NCBI RefSeq assembly: GCF_024679245.1
Contig: NC_090174.1
Span: 18,035,933 to 18,099,932, forward strand
Direction of reading: 5' to 3'
DNA length: 64,000 bases
From: Pseudorasbora parva
Taxonomy: Eukaryota > Chordata > Actinopteri > Cypriniformes > Gobionidae
Shown: one piece after another, positions 32,680-42,926 of the stretch
Position numbering within the stretch: position 1 is the stretch's first letter
How the letters are laid out: each line of letters begins with the position of its first letter
The notes under the pieces: model-generated
The model's database searches: none
Told to the model about the DNA's origin: nothing
Seen by the model: the letters and a program-made list of their open reading frames with translations, nothing else
Program-made: the position numbers and the translations under genes

Positions 32680-33607
32680 TGTAAGGCTGGAAAAACCTAG
32701 AAGATGCCGAAATGTCTAATCGCTCTGAGAAAACAAAGCAAATTAGCATCTGAACTCATTCATACAGTTAGCGTCTCTGTCCGAGACGACATCACACTGA
32801 GTGAACCATCTATGAATGACTCTAATTTACATGCCTTTCCTTTCACATGAAAATTCCCCCAAACTCCTGCTCCACTAAACTTGAGATCACCTGAAATGCA
32901 CCAGAAATCTCTTTGTTACAATGTCAATCCTCACGACAGTATTATATGTGTTTGATATCATTTGAAATGTCTCAGTGCGACTGGTACAAATATCTCTACT
33001 CCACAGAAGTAAACTAGAACATCCTAAATGTTTTAGGAGTTTAAAGATATCTTTCCTTGGTGTATGGTGGGTGTGGCTTTCAGCCATTTGGCCTCTCTTC
33101 CATTCAAGTCTATAGGACTTGGTCAATGCAAATTCCTATTGTGAACTCGTGTTTCCATTTGAAAGAGTTTCAAATGGTTCTGGGTATGTATCTGGTTCTG
33201 GGTATTTAAGGAAATGTTGCAAAGAGCTCAGGGCTCGATTCTGTAGTCAGGTCAGCCCGTAATGCTGGACGTTTCAAGATAGCCAGCATTATGTAATTTT
33301 CAGAAGTCAGGTATACATTTCATTCTTTACTTCAGAGTATTTGATGTTATATGGATTAGGCTACCTTTGAATTGATTATGTAATTGGCGTTATACATTTA
33401 CCTGACTGTTAATAAATTGTTACACTTTGATTGATTCTGACTTGCTCTTGAATTATTCATTCTAACCTAAATTCTAAATTATGATTAAATGGAGTCAGAT
33501 AACGAGGAATTGGAATAAATCCCCTTTTCCCAACTGAAAAGACGAACGCGCAGCGACCTTCACCCGCCGATCGTTAGCCTCCATTGGGACGATTTGGACG
33601 CCTTACA
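32680..33607 (+). mobile_element. Solo LTR with perfect cccat target duplication
   Basis: Starts TGTAAGGCTGG and ends GACGCCTTACA, flanked by cccat (32675-32679, 33608-33612). A TATA-like ggtatttaagg at 33197 and aataaattg at 33410 suggest the plus orientation. No internal coding region. The family differs from the LTRs at 12414 and 19917. Confidence 0.88.
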
Positions 33608-33757
33608 CCCATAAATGTTTGGGTGGTTTTAGTTAATGCAGACCCTGTTTTTTCATTTGTGTCATTGTGGCAAAGATCAGATAACATCGGATGGTGATTT
33701 TATGCAGAAATGTGAGAAATTGCAAAGGTTTCAGATACTTTTTCATGCCACTGTATG

Positions 33758-34129
33758 TAACCGAGATGTTTCATGCTCTGCAACTTTTGGGGGGCATCAA
33801 TATTATTTTCTGGCTGCTGTCCAACATAGTTTGCAACTTTTGGGGAGTCCTCTGATTTTGGGCCAAATACCGAGCTCTGAGCCCTCTCCTCAGACAGCAT
33901 GCCAAATATGCATACCATTTATTCTATCAGACTTATTTGTAAGTGTGTACTCGTGAAATGACATTTCATTAACAAAATTGGGGGGGGGGGGGGCACGTTC
34001 AAATGATCTATCCAAACATGATGTCATTCCAACCAGGTGTCAGCAGCCAGTAATCCAACATGTCTACCAATCAGCTCAAGTGGAGGATCACATAAAAACT
34101 GCCGCTGGTTTTAGTGCAGCTATACAGAC
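33758..34129. other. Intron sequence with a 14-base G run
   Basis: No recognised repeat or exon. A run of 14 G lies at 33980-33993. 'tgcaacttttgggg' occurs twice (33780, 33832). Confidence 0.5.
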
Positions 34130-34231
34130 CTCTCCATTCATCCCAACTTTCTTGGAGGAGACGGCACCAGCACCAAAAATAAATGCACCAGGCAGCTCCA
34201 CCTCCTTTGACACAAGATTCATGTTGTAAAC
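34130..34231 (-). CDS. c11orf54: C11orf54-like ester hydrolase, exon (34 codons)
   Basis: Acceptor cttcaaag, 102 bases (phase 0) starting VYNMNLVSKEVELPGAF and containing FIFGAGAVSSKK, then donor gtctgtata. It matches the human 'EIKLPGAFILGAGAG' region. In phase with both neighbours. Confidence 0.9.
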
Positions 34232-34310
34232 CTTTGAAGGGAAAGTTTGCTTCAGTTAGTTGTCCAAATGTGTTTCTTTCTGAAATTATATTTACAGTTC
34301 ACTAATGTAC

Positions 34311-34384
34311 CTTGTCAAGTTGGACCAGAGGAATAAGATAGGGTACACCTCCCACATCAGTAATACGTGGTTTGCCACAAATAC
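34311..34384 (-). CDS. c11orf54: C11orf54-like ester hydrolase, exon (GICGKPR segment)
   Basis: Acceptor ttttactag, 74 bases, donor gtacattag. With the split G from the upstream exon it reads GICGKPRITDVGGVPYL then IPLVQLDK, corresponding to human 'GICGKTRIAEVGGVPYLLPLV'. The phase fits exactly (1+2). Confidence 0.92.
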
Positions 34385-34458
34385 CTAGTAAAAGAGTAAT
34401 ACGTGTTGTTCAAAGAGTCTGTTACACCTCGGACTTGTATGGACATATATGTACTCAC

Positions 34459-34557
34459 CCTTGACAGGAAACCTGAAAGGCTCTTGTGTAAGATCTGGAC
34501 AGTCAGTAACAGACACTTTTACATAAGAAAAATTCTTATTCAGTCCTGATTCCAGCA
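34459..34557 (-). CDS. c11orf54: C11orf54-like ester hydrolase, exon (DCPDLTQEPF segment)
   Basis: Acceptor tttttgttttacag, 99 bases, donor gtgagtac. Reads VLESGLNKNFSYVKVSV then TDCPDLTQEPFRFPVKG, matching the N-terminal part of C11orf54 ('DCPDLTKEPFTFPVKG'). The initiating exon (about 20 residues before this) should lie upstream; I could not identify it. Confidence 0.92.
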
Positions 34558-34585
34558 CTGTAAAACAAAAATATATTAGTCACTA

Positions 34586-34970
34586 CACTGTAAAAAATTA
34601 TTTAGAAAAAAAAAGTTACTTGGTTGCCTTAAAATTTTAAGTTCATTGAAATTAAAAATTTGAGTTAATACAATGAATTTTTGAGATTCGACAACCTTCA
34701 TTAAAATATAATTTAAAGATTTTGTAAGCGTATTGGGTAATTGTGTGTGTTTTATTTTTGATGACACAGTGAAACATGCCAAATAGGGCTATTTTCAGGA
34801 TTTATCATTTTTTTTTATGTGGTTCAAATACAATAATAGTTTGAGTTTCTATTTATTAAACAAATTTCCTTTATTGTATTAACTCAATTTTTTAATTTCA
34901 ATAAACTCTAAATTTTAAGGCAACCAGGTTACATACTTTTTGTAAGTTAAACCAACATTTCTTTACAGTG
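34586..34970. mobile_element. MITE with CACTGTAAAAAAT ends, TA flanks
   Basis: CACTGTAAAAAATTATTT on the left and, inverted, CACTGTAAAGAAATGTTG on the right; TA on each side. Subterminal 'aaggcaaccaggtta'/'cttggttgccttaaaat' are also inverted. 385 bp, non-coding. Confidence 0.7.
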
Positions 34971-35833
34971 TATAAATTATGGAAGCTTTAAAAATGTTGG
35001 GGATGGGAAGTGTGTCTTAACTGAGCCTAATTTTTTAAAATAATAATAATAATACAAATCTCTATGTTATTTTTTTCTCAAGTAGGCAAGTCTACACTAA
35101 AAAAATAAAACCCTTGGATCAACTTAAAAAAGTTGAAGTAATCGATCACACGAAATATTTTACATTGACTCAAGTAAATAATTTAATTTAGTTTAATTTG
35201 AAAAGTTTAAATCCATGCAACCACTTTTTAAAGGTTGATCAAACTAATTATTTTAGATTGGAACAAACGATTTATTTTAAATTGGATCAAACTAACAAAT
35301 CATTATTTTATGTTGGGATAAACTAATTATTTAAATTAAAACAAAGTAATATTTATAGGCCAAAGTAAATTAATTATTTTAGGTTGTCTCAAATTAAGAT
35401 GTCATTATTTAAAATGTATAATCAAAACAAAAAAAAGCTTTTAAAACATTTTGATCAATGACTATCATAACACTTTCCTTTAGAACACATTTATATTTAT
35501 TGTTCAATGAACATGTTCACATGTATGAAGAACAGTCTGCTTCACACAAAAATACAAATTTGTTACAAATAATCAAATCACCACTTGATGACATCACATT
35601 AGTAGTAATATTAAATTAGGAATGTTTGTCCTGACAACACAGTTCACCATAAAACATCCTAAAATACAATTAAAATATTAAGATACAAATGTATTTCATG
35701 TCCATAAATGTATATGATGATGAACAGTCTCTTTCAGCTGAACACCAGAGACAAATCCTGGAACTGCTCCTCAGACAGTGAACAGTGAACACTGCATCAG
35801 TTTCTGATACAGAGCTGTAAGCTCTACATTTAA

Positions 35834-36457
35834 AGGGTTAGTTTACCCAAAAATAAAAATTCTGTCATTAATCACTTATCCTCATGTTGTTCGACACTCG
35901 TGAGACCTCTGTTCATCTTCGGAACACAATTGAAGATATTTTAGTTGAAATCCGATGGCTCAGACAGGCCTTTAATGACACCAATGTCATTTCTCTCTCT
36001 TAAGACCCATAAAGAGTTCTGATTGGGCCAGCGCTTCCCGTGATGTGATTGGACAGCAGCTTAGCGCACTTTGCCCGGAAAGGTCCCGCCTCTTACCATA
36101 ACGGGGCGATGCAAGCGCTGAATGCGCGCTCTTCTCCACGTAGGAGAGCAACGAGACCATGCCCCCTATTTTGTGTGTTCTTGTGGGTGGAGGGTTAGTC
36201 AACAAACGGTTCTAGTGACGTCATTACAGCAGGAAGTGCAGCGGTGTAGTCCAAACCGGCTGTTCGCTGTAGGCTTTGAAAGGGAACTTCTGTTAAATAA
36301 AATATCTCGCTTGGCATTGAACTTTGAGCTTTATAATTTTACAGGTATTATTTATGCTCTAACAGCAACATTTCACACTGACTAAAGTTTGAAAGATAGA
36401 ATTGCGAAGAACGGGACCTTTAATGACAGAATATTCGTTTTTGGGCGAACTAAACCT
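35834..36457. mobile_element. TTAA MITE (AAGGGTTAGTTTACCCAAAA ends)
   Basis: Left AAGGGTTAGTTTACCCAAAA and inverted right AGGTTTAGTTCGCCCAAAAA, TTAA on both sides (35830-35833, 36458-36461). The interior is palindrome-rich and non-coding. Its right TIR supplies the stop codon of the SAMD3-like exon. Confidence 0.8.
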
Positions 36458-36614
36458 TTAAATATAACCTATTTGTATGCAATATAGCAAGCAGGTTCCG
36501 GACCTCTGATCCTTCAATGACAATTTTAATGTCTTTTGGTGGATGAAGAGGATCCTCTTTCCCAGTGATAAAGATCGCCATGGTTGTTTGCTCCAGTTCT
36601 TCAATCTCATTTTC
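36450..36614 (-). CDS. SAMD3-like family, last visible exon, ending in MITE
   Basis: Acceptor ttttttatgcag, phase 0. Reads ENEIEELEQTTMAIFITGKE then DPLHPPKDIKIVIEGSEV, the signature of a multicopy teleost family with a SAMD3-like C-terminal region. The family normally continues with a conserved hydrophobic segment. Here the frame goes to HTNRLYLKV and stops at 36450-36452, inside the TIR of the MITE at 35834-36457. Function of the family is unknown to me. Confidence 0.6.
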   Translation of the reverse strand, partial: ENEIEELEQTTMAIFITGKEDPLHPPKDIKIVIEGSEVRNLLAILHTNRLYLKV

Positions 36615-36713
36615 CTGCATAAAAAAAGAAAGAGAAAATAAGTACATTATAGTTTCAGAACTCTCCCATTTTCAGCTCTTACACACTCTAAACTGAACTT
36701 GAATAGGCGCGTA

Positions 36714-36866
36714 ACGAGTGAGAGCAAAGCGAGGCCGGTAAGTAATTGGATGATCAGTGCCAACTGCACGTCACACTGGTCTCAGAGCTTTCACAGAGGA
36801 GTGAAGGGAGAATAAAAGGAGGAGCGACGACAGTGAAGGAAGAGAGAGGACCAGGCATGGATTTTA
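36714..36866 (+). mobile_element. Fragment of solo-LTR family X (copy 3)
   Basis: Shares gggagaataaaaggaggagc, agagagaggaccaggc and catggattttaca with the LTR at 19917-20284. Both ends missing. In the intron between two SAMD3-like exons. Confidence 0.75.
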
Positions 36867-37165
36867 CATAGCATATAGGTGTTAAGTCATTTGCAAATGG
36901 ATTCCTTTGGACACACTTATTTTGACAGTGTTCCAGGGAAGACAAGGAAAAAAAAGATTGTTTTGGTACGTCTGGACATGGTCTAAGTGTTCACAGCTCA
37001 AAATTCAGCATCAAAGATTTCTCATAAATAGTGTTAAAATCTCATCTTGTGAGCTGAGTTTCTCATCACACCCCTATTTATTAAAAGTGGCTAGGAAAAC
37101 CTAGACTATGACCATGTTAGTCTGTAGGTGTTATTTGTGTGAGCAAGTGAGAGAGATGCCCTTAC

Positions 37166-37248
37166 CTGGTATTCTTTGAAAAGGTGCGCAAAAGGTTCGC
37201 CGAGGTAGATCAGAGATTTGAGGATGCATTCTCTTCTGATGGTGATGT
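37166..37248 (-). CDS. SAMD3-like family, middle exon
   Basis: Acceptor cagactgcag (an AG seven bases upstream would break the phase), 83 bases, donor gtaagggca. With the split G it reads DITIRRECILKSLIYLGEPF then AHLFKEYQ, the 'RRxxILxxLxxYLGE' block of the family. In phase with both neighbouring exons. Confidence 0.65.
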
Positions 37249-37377
37249 CTGCAGTCTGAGTAAGAACAATAACTATGAATTAAAATTAAACAATTACAAA
37301 AAAAAAAAAAAAAAAAAAAACACTATTCAGCCATGGATCCCACTGATTATCAAATTCATAGATACCTCATCTAAAAC

Positions 37378-37506
37378 CTGCAATGTCCTGGTGGACTCCT
37401 CCCTTGCTCCTGATGACCTCCAACAGTTTGGTGGAGTGCTTGTCCAACTGCACCAAGAACTTGTAATCCAACTTGTCACCAAAGGAACTGTTGTAATTCG
37501 CATGAA
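37378..37506 (-). CDS. SAMD3-like family, first visible exon
   Basis: Acceptor gatcaatttaag, 129 bases, donor gttttagat. Reads HANYNSSFGDKLDYKFLVQL then DKHSTKLLEVIRSKGGVHQD. An in-frame TAA just upstream of the acceptor fixes the exon start. The N-terminal exons of the gene are not identified. Confidence 0.6.
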
Positions 37507-37863
37507 CTTAAATTGATCTTAAAAGTAGAGCATACAGAAATAAGTTTAGAAGATGGTGAACACAAAACAGAATCCCCAGCACAACCGTACTAAATTACAA
37601 CAACAACAACTCATTAGTGAATCAACAGTTAGGTCTAAAAATGTGGAATGCCAGGGTATGGCAAATGCCATACTTAAACGAGTAGTCGTGTGCCCAGTCT
37701 ATTCTCTGCTATATGCCGACCTAAAACATTCACTTTCATAAAATCATCATCAAAGCAGTCCATATGTGACATCAGTTAGTTAATTCGAATCTCGAAGCAT
37801 CGAAAATACATTTTGGTCCAAGTATCACAAAAACTATGACTTTCAATCTACGACGTGTTCCTC

Positions 37864-38043
37864 AAAAAAAGATTAAAATGGTTCATGAATCAGTGAATTA
37901 ATCAATGATTCGGATCGCCAATGTCACGTGATTTCAGCAGTTCGGATCGCGTGTCGAACTCCCAAACGGCTGAAATCACGTGACATTGGCGATCCGAATC
38001 ATTGATCAATTCACTGATTCACGAACCGTTTTAATTTTTTTTT
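37864..38043. repeat. ~75-bp-arm palindrome in a MITE-like repeat
   Basis: 37864-37938 and 37969-38043 are reverse complements (aatcaatgattcggatcgcc on the left; ggcgatccgaatcattgatc on the right). Flanking sequence continues the inverted pattern (tacattttggtcc... and ...ggaccaaaatgta). The outer right end ttttgggtgaactaaccctt at 38270-38293 is MITE-like. A related fragment occurs at 53338-53375. Confidence 0.8.
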
Positions 38044-38293
38044 AGGAACACGAAAGAGAAGACAATGCTGAATAAAGTCTTTTTGATATTTTTGGACCAA
38101 AATGTATTTTCGATGTTTTTATTAGCTTTCTGGAAATGGACAGTAAAGTGGGCATTGACTGCATATGCTCTGGGACTAAAATATAAAATATCTTAAACTG
38201 TGTGTGAAGATGGAGGTCTTAAAAGTAAGGAACGACATTAGGGTGAGGAGTTAATGACATTAATTTCATTTTTGGGTGAACTAACCCTTTAAG

Positions 38294-39060
38294 AGCTGGA
38301 ATAGAGTGTGGCCCCTTTAAGAGCTGCGAGTTTCACTATTGAACTGCCGGTATTTTGTGTGTGTGTGGAACTGTGCCGCGATTCACGCAAACTGTGAGAA
38401 ACACAGACTCGGGAGCACTCTTTTTCAGAAAAGTAACCTGCTTATTCGTTTTAGCCGATTGTAATGTATTTAGTTCAATACTGTAAGCAGTGATGGTGTT
38501 AATGATTTACCTCAGATATATGAGCAAGCGCTTCAGCGCGCTCGGACTGCAGAGAATGTGCTCAGCGAAAAAACACACTTTTCTTTTGAACTGGAGTCTA
38601 ATAAAAGTTAAGCAGAAAATATTGTAGCTTATGTAGGCTATAACTGCACTTGTTTCGAGAAATGTTATTGTTAACTCTTTCCCTTGACACGGTCAATGCC
38701 CCCACGAAATGAATTTAGATAGTTTGCATGCATTTAGGTTATTAACGTTACTCACCCGCCCAATGAGGGGCTAAAATAACCGAACGTTATAGTTTGAATG
38801 AAGATTACGAACATTTCGAGTGCTATCTTAAAAGTTAATTTACACGCTATCAAGCGTTAGCGCTGAAATTACGGCCAGACTCAAGTCCCGTCAGATATAC
38901 TTGAGGTAAAAACGTTAACGGTAGACAAAGTTTCTCTTACCTTATCAATGTTCCTCGTAGTCTCGGAGCCTGGCTGGATGGGTCTGACGTCCGTTGAAAT
39001 GTAACGTTATCGTCACGGCCACCGCTCAAGTTCGTGCTGTGTTCTTCTCAGACAGTTCTC
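38294..39060 (-). other. Possible 5' end/promoter region for minus-strand gene
   Basis: Richer in CpG than the surroundings. A consensus donor (ttgataag|gtaagag on the minus strand, at 38935-38942) follows about 100 bases of non-coding sequence, as a 5'-UTR exon would. It could belong to either minus-strand gene or to none. No start codon context recognised. Confidence 0.25.
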
Positions 39061-39600
39061 AGACTTTTTTTTTTTTTTTTTTTTGAACCACAGAGAGCGG
39101 GATCTGCAAGTCAACAATGCGCATGTGCAAATCCTGCTTAATCTAAAAAAAATGCTCTGATCAAATTAATAAATTCAGTTTAATGTCCCGCTGCCCATTT
39201 AGATTCTATCAATGTAAAAAAATGGATTGAACCATAAATCTAAGCTAAAATGTTTACTTGACATGAAAAAATTAAAAAAATTAAGCTATTTCAATGAGAA
39301 AATACACATTAAACGAACAACACTAAAGTTATACTTTTTTCAGTGTATCCTACCAGCCTTCCCTCTGATAACATTCGCTTAAGCTTTTTCCGGCACCTCT
39401 ATGGGAGCCCGGGGCCTTTTCTCTCTTTGAGCATTTGAAGAGAATATGGAGGACTCGGCAGTACATTGCAGCGACATGAACGGTTTCCCTGATGCTACAG
39501 ATTAGGAACTCCTCCGCATTATGACCAAGGCAGTGAACGAGGTTGGCCTGGTCTTCCCCCACTGAGCCCATTTGCAACCGACTGCACGAGTGGTTCCCTT
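39061..39600. other. Poly-T tract and right end of TIR segment
   Basis: A run of about 20 T at 39065-39084 and AT-rich sequence up to the cagtgta end at 39347. 39350-39600 has a minus-strand frame of 75 codons without recognised homology. Confidence 0.4.
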
Positions 39601-39748
39601 AGTCAAGTAAACTTTATTTATGTAGCGCTTTTACAATGACGATTGTTTCAAAGCAGCTTCACAGTGTTAACCAGGAAAATATTGCTACAAAATTTGATTT
39701 GGCTGTACAGTGGCTCTGGAGAAAACAGACTGTACAGCCAAATCATAT

Positions 39749-40236
39749 TAGCCTAGAAATCTAGACGCACCCTAGCGGCAGCAAATTTAATCTGCCCGCG
39801 AGTGTAATACCCTTCTGAGCTGTATTCGCCTAACTCTTGCCGGGTCAATCACATTGTGTATAGAGTCGGTGGGCGGGGCCATAATAACGACGGCCGAGTT
39901 GCGCTTGCGTGCTTCTAGTAAACACAGAAACTGGCGAACGGCGGTCTTTCGAATCAGCTCTGACCGCGAAAGACTTGGAGTTAAGCTTTTCTCGGAGAAA
40001 AGAACAAAGAACGGCACTGAAGTCATTCTTAAAACAGGAAGATGTGTTCTGAGTTTTGCTGACCGGATACGCCGAATGTATGTTTCATCTTCATTTCTCT
40101 GGTTGGTGGTAGCGCTATCCTATCACGTGCAGAGGGAGTTTGAAAGACAACCGTTTATCCAGCCCTCAGATTGAGCCCTGTCTATGGTGAGTTTCCAGAC
40201 CAAACATCTTGATGTGGGTCTGGCTTGTCAGGCTAA
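39749..40236 (-). mobile_element. hAT MITE family Y, complete copy 2 (inverted)
   Basis: Reverse complement of the 25219-25757 family (agcctgacaagccagaccca on the minus strand). Perfect 8-bp duplication aatcatat at 39741-39748 and 40237-40244. 488 bp, about 50 bp shorter than copy 1. Confidence 0.9.
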
Positions 40237-40677
40237 AATCATATATCAATTGATCATATACTGTATAGCTACAATGTGGGCAGATCAGTGATATAGTTGA
40301 TATCACTGATTTAGTAAATAATTTTAATGATTTAATTTAGTAAATAATTGTATTTGGATATTTAGTTTAGTTTTTTTATCAGAATTTTTAATGTCCCCAA
40401 CTGAGCAGGCCAAGCTAAAGCCGACAGTGGCAAGGAACCAAAACTCCATCAGGGCATGATTGAGAAAAATAAACCTTGGGGGAAACCAGGCTCAGTCGGG
40501 GTGCCAGTTCTCCTCTGGCCTATTAACAAACAGTGTATGATTATTATTCTGGCAACCTTACAGGTCAGAAATCATATTGATTGGAATATTCAAAAGTTCG
40601 AGGTATCACGCAAGAGACGGGTTTATTTGGGATGACGTGTCATGAGGCAAATTCAGAGGAGACACTACTTGACACGG

Positions 40678-41449
40678 CAGAGTCCTGCACGGGGTCGACC
40701 CACAAATTTTGCTGAAATGGGTGAAAAACATCCAACTGTGTCGGATACGGGTGCAGGTCGCGTCGAACAAGGGGGAAACACGGGTCTAACGCGGGTTTAA
40801 AACAGTCATGTGCCAACATAAAAATATATGCATATTTTAAGGAACACATCTACTAAAATATGTCTTGCCTGTATTTCAAGTTAATAATTTCAAAACAATA
40901 TTAGGTTATTTGTGCTCGCACCGCCGTGTGCCCTCCCAGGATTCTCTCACTTTCAAAATATCACACAAGGCTTTCAAGGGGGTCGCACACCGTATGTGAA
41001 GCTCACCGCCGGATGCACACATTATATGCGCGTGAGCTCAGTTTTGAATCCACTTCTGACAGAAGAGCTGCACTATGTGTGCATCTCGTGGCACAGGGTG
41101 AAATCAGTACATTGGCGCAGCAGGATTTTGAACATTTTCCTGAGTCGCTGTGGACAGGCACCGAATGCCGCTGCTGGTGTGCATTCATTGAAAATAATGT
41201 GCTCTAATTTTAAAGATGTGGCACGGTGAAGTAATTACTTTTGTATGACCTCGCAATAAATGGTGTAGGCCTATATAATGTTACATGTTAAACTGATTTT
41301 ATTTCGGGTCGGGTGGCGGTTCTATTTTAAGCGGGTCGGGTGCGGATTTTAATTGGTTCTCCATGTCCGAAAACGGGTCGGATGCGGTTTAACGCACCAC
41401 GGGTACGGGCGGGTGCGGATTTATAAAATCGGACCCATGCAGGACTCTG
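40678..41449. mobile_element. hAT-type non-autonomous element
   Basis: CAGAGTCCTGCACGGGGTC and, inverted, CAGAGTCCTGCATGGGTCC are the termini, with tgacacgg/tgatacga flanks (6 of 8 match). Subterminal regions are rich in 'cgggtcggatgcgg'-type repeats. 40912-41229 has overlapping frames without recognised domains. A small related GC-rich fragment lies at 44895-45025. Confidence 0.8.
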
Positions 41450-41664
41450 TGATACGATCTCTGCAGACACTTCATAAATCCGCTGGGTGCAGGACCCATT
41501 TCTGTTTTGGATACGTCCTCTGTTCTGGCTGACCTAGTTAATGCAGTCTAACAGTCAGTCAAGTGATTTGAATAATATAAGTTAAGTTAAAAAAAGTTGT
41601 ATGTGTATAAAGAGATGTTTTTAGTCTTGATTTAAACTGACAGAGTGTGTCTGCGTCCCGAACA

Positions 41665-41760
41665 TTAACATTTAATCATTTAGCAGACGCTTTTATCCAA
41701 AGCAATTTACAAAAAAGGGGAGAGCAATAACAAACAAGGCCAACAACCTGTAAGAAGTCT
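41665..41760. repeat. Short fish repeat with 'catttagcagacgctttta' core
   Basis: The core catttagcagacgctttta then tccaaagcaatttacaa is a widely dispersed teleost SINE/LINE-tail element. Full borders are unclear. Confidence 0.6.
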
Positions 41761-42186
41761 CAGTTAATTAAGCACAGTACACAAACAATTTTATTATTTC
41801 TTTTCTTTTTTTTGGACAAACAAACAAAATTTAAATGGATAGGTAAGTGCTATTCTTTATTGGTCAGGTGCAATTGGAAAAGATGTGTCTTAAGATTTTT
41901 TTTAAAAATGGCTACAGACGCAGCAGCAGCAATGCTAGGAAGACTGTTCCAGAGTTTATGTGCTAAATAGGAAAAGGATCAATTGCCTCCAGTTGATTTT
42001 GATATTCTAGGTATTATACATTTGCCAGAATTCTGAGACAGCAATAGACGTGAATGAATATAATGTGTTAAGAGGTTGCTCAAGTACTAGGGAGCTAAAC
42101 CATTTAGTGCTTTTTAAGTAATAAGCAAGATTTTACAATGTATGCAATGTTTAATAGGGAGTTAGTGCAGTGTTGACAGAACTGTC

Positions 42187-42523
42187 TGTAATACAGTTCG
42201 TAGATGGGAAGGAAGGAGGCGGGAACCGGCGAACGTTCAACAAACATTTATTTAAAGTAAAGAAACAAAATGAAAGTAAAACCCTGAACACACAAAATAA
42301 AACGTGGGCAGCCCCTCACGGACGACTGCCCACAAACACATAATAACACATAAACATAACATAACATAAAATTCCAGGCCTGGTCCTCTCTCGTCTTCCG
42401 CTGCCTTCGTTCCTCCTTTTATGCTCCCGTCACATGGCCGCGGGTTCCACGCAGCTGGCACTCGTTAACATTAATCACCGGCCCGCTCTCGCGGTCCCTC
42501 GCCCCGCTGCTTGCCACACCACA
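42187..42523 (-). mobile_element. Solo LTR family X, copy 2, with ctgtc target duplication
   Basis: The minus strand starts TGTGGTGTGGCAAGCAGCGG and ends ...TATTACA. ctgtc lies at 42182-42186 and 42524-42528. Shares the TATA region and the 'gggcagtcgtccgtgagggg' segment with 19917-20284. Confidence 0.9.
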
Positions 42524-42528
42524 CTGTC

Positions 42529-42922
42529 CATATGGAAAAGTTTCGCTAAAAACATGTGATTCTTTTATGTTCCAAAAGAATAGTTTAAGGATCATATATT
42601 CTGCAAAACCCCCATATACAAATTGCACAATATGTGAATGATAAATATATTAAATTATTTAACAGTATATTGAAAATATACATGATCAATATATTAGAAT
42701 AGTTCATAATACATGAAGAATTGCAGCTTTTCATATATTGAAAAATATGTGACAGCATATTTATTTATATATCATAATGTATATAATTTTATATTCAGTA
42801 ATAAACTTCACAACATATAGATGTGCATGTGATGATATACCCCAAAATATATTGAACATGTATTTACTTATGCAGTATATACACATAACAATATAATTCA
42901 GATGTAACCTCCTTTGTAATCG
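42529..42922. other. AT-rich repeat with 'aatatattg' units
   Basis: Many imperfect aatatattg/caatatatt motifs, as in the small MITE at 54943-55177. Probably a relative of that family; ends not seen. Confidence 0.45.
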
Positions 42923-42926
42923 TTAA

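Larger units (their letters stand above)
31605..33757 (-). mobile_element. Tc1/mariner-type transposon with solo LTR inside
   Basis: Termini CATACATTGGCATGAAAAAG and, inverted, CATACAGTGGCATGAAAAAG are flanked by TA on both sides (31603-31604, 33758-33759). TIR similarity extends at least 75 bp (tttctcacatttttgcataa). The transposase is on the minus strand and truncated at its C-terminus. A 928-bp solo LTR lies at 32680-33607. Confidence 0.92.
17734..34129 (-). other. 16.4-kb transposon-filled intron of C11orf54-like gene
   Basis: Phase-0 exons on both sides define this intron. It contains, in order, a multiply interrupted Tc1-like element, a hAT MITE, a DIRS element with its own insertion, and another Tc1-like element holding a solo LTR. 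Only about 33758-34129, 25765-25990 and small flanks are not assigned to transposons. Confidence 0.8.
35095..39345. mobile_element. TIR-bounded segment enclosing SAMD3-like exons (hypothetical element)
   Basis: Left CACTAAAAAAATAAAACCC and, inverted, right CACTGAAAAAAGTATAACTT, each with an outer TA (35093-35094, 39346-39347). The outermost 12 or so bases agree with one or two changes and resemble the MITE at 34586-34970. Whether these are the two ends of one element or of two fragments cannot be settled here. 35100-35400 has repeated 'aactaattattttagattg' units. Confidence 0.35.
39601..42181 (-). mobile_element. L2-type LINE (LINE C) 3' end, minus strand, with insertions
   Basis: The 3' end (reverse complement of agtcaagtaaactttattta) is at 39601. 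40400-40560 is the family 3' UTR (gtgccagttctcctctggcc). 41870-42180 holds decayed RT C-terminal sequence (an 'AYIVKSCLLLKKH'-like reading). Two hAT-type elements (39749-40236, 40678-41449) and a short fish repeat at 41665-41760 interrupt it. Confidence 0.7.

Noticed and set aside
33758..33960. Sequence after the Tc1-type element as a further DIRS body
   Set aside because: Only about 11 bases (taaccgagatg) resemble the DIRS junction; the rest shows no DIRS homology.
37261..37516. Plus-strand 110-codon frame over 37184-37516 containing a Lys run
   Set aside because: The Lys run is a poly(A) tract, and the true exons lie on the opposite strand with proper splice sites.
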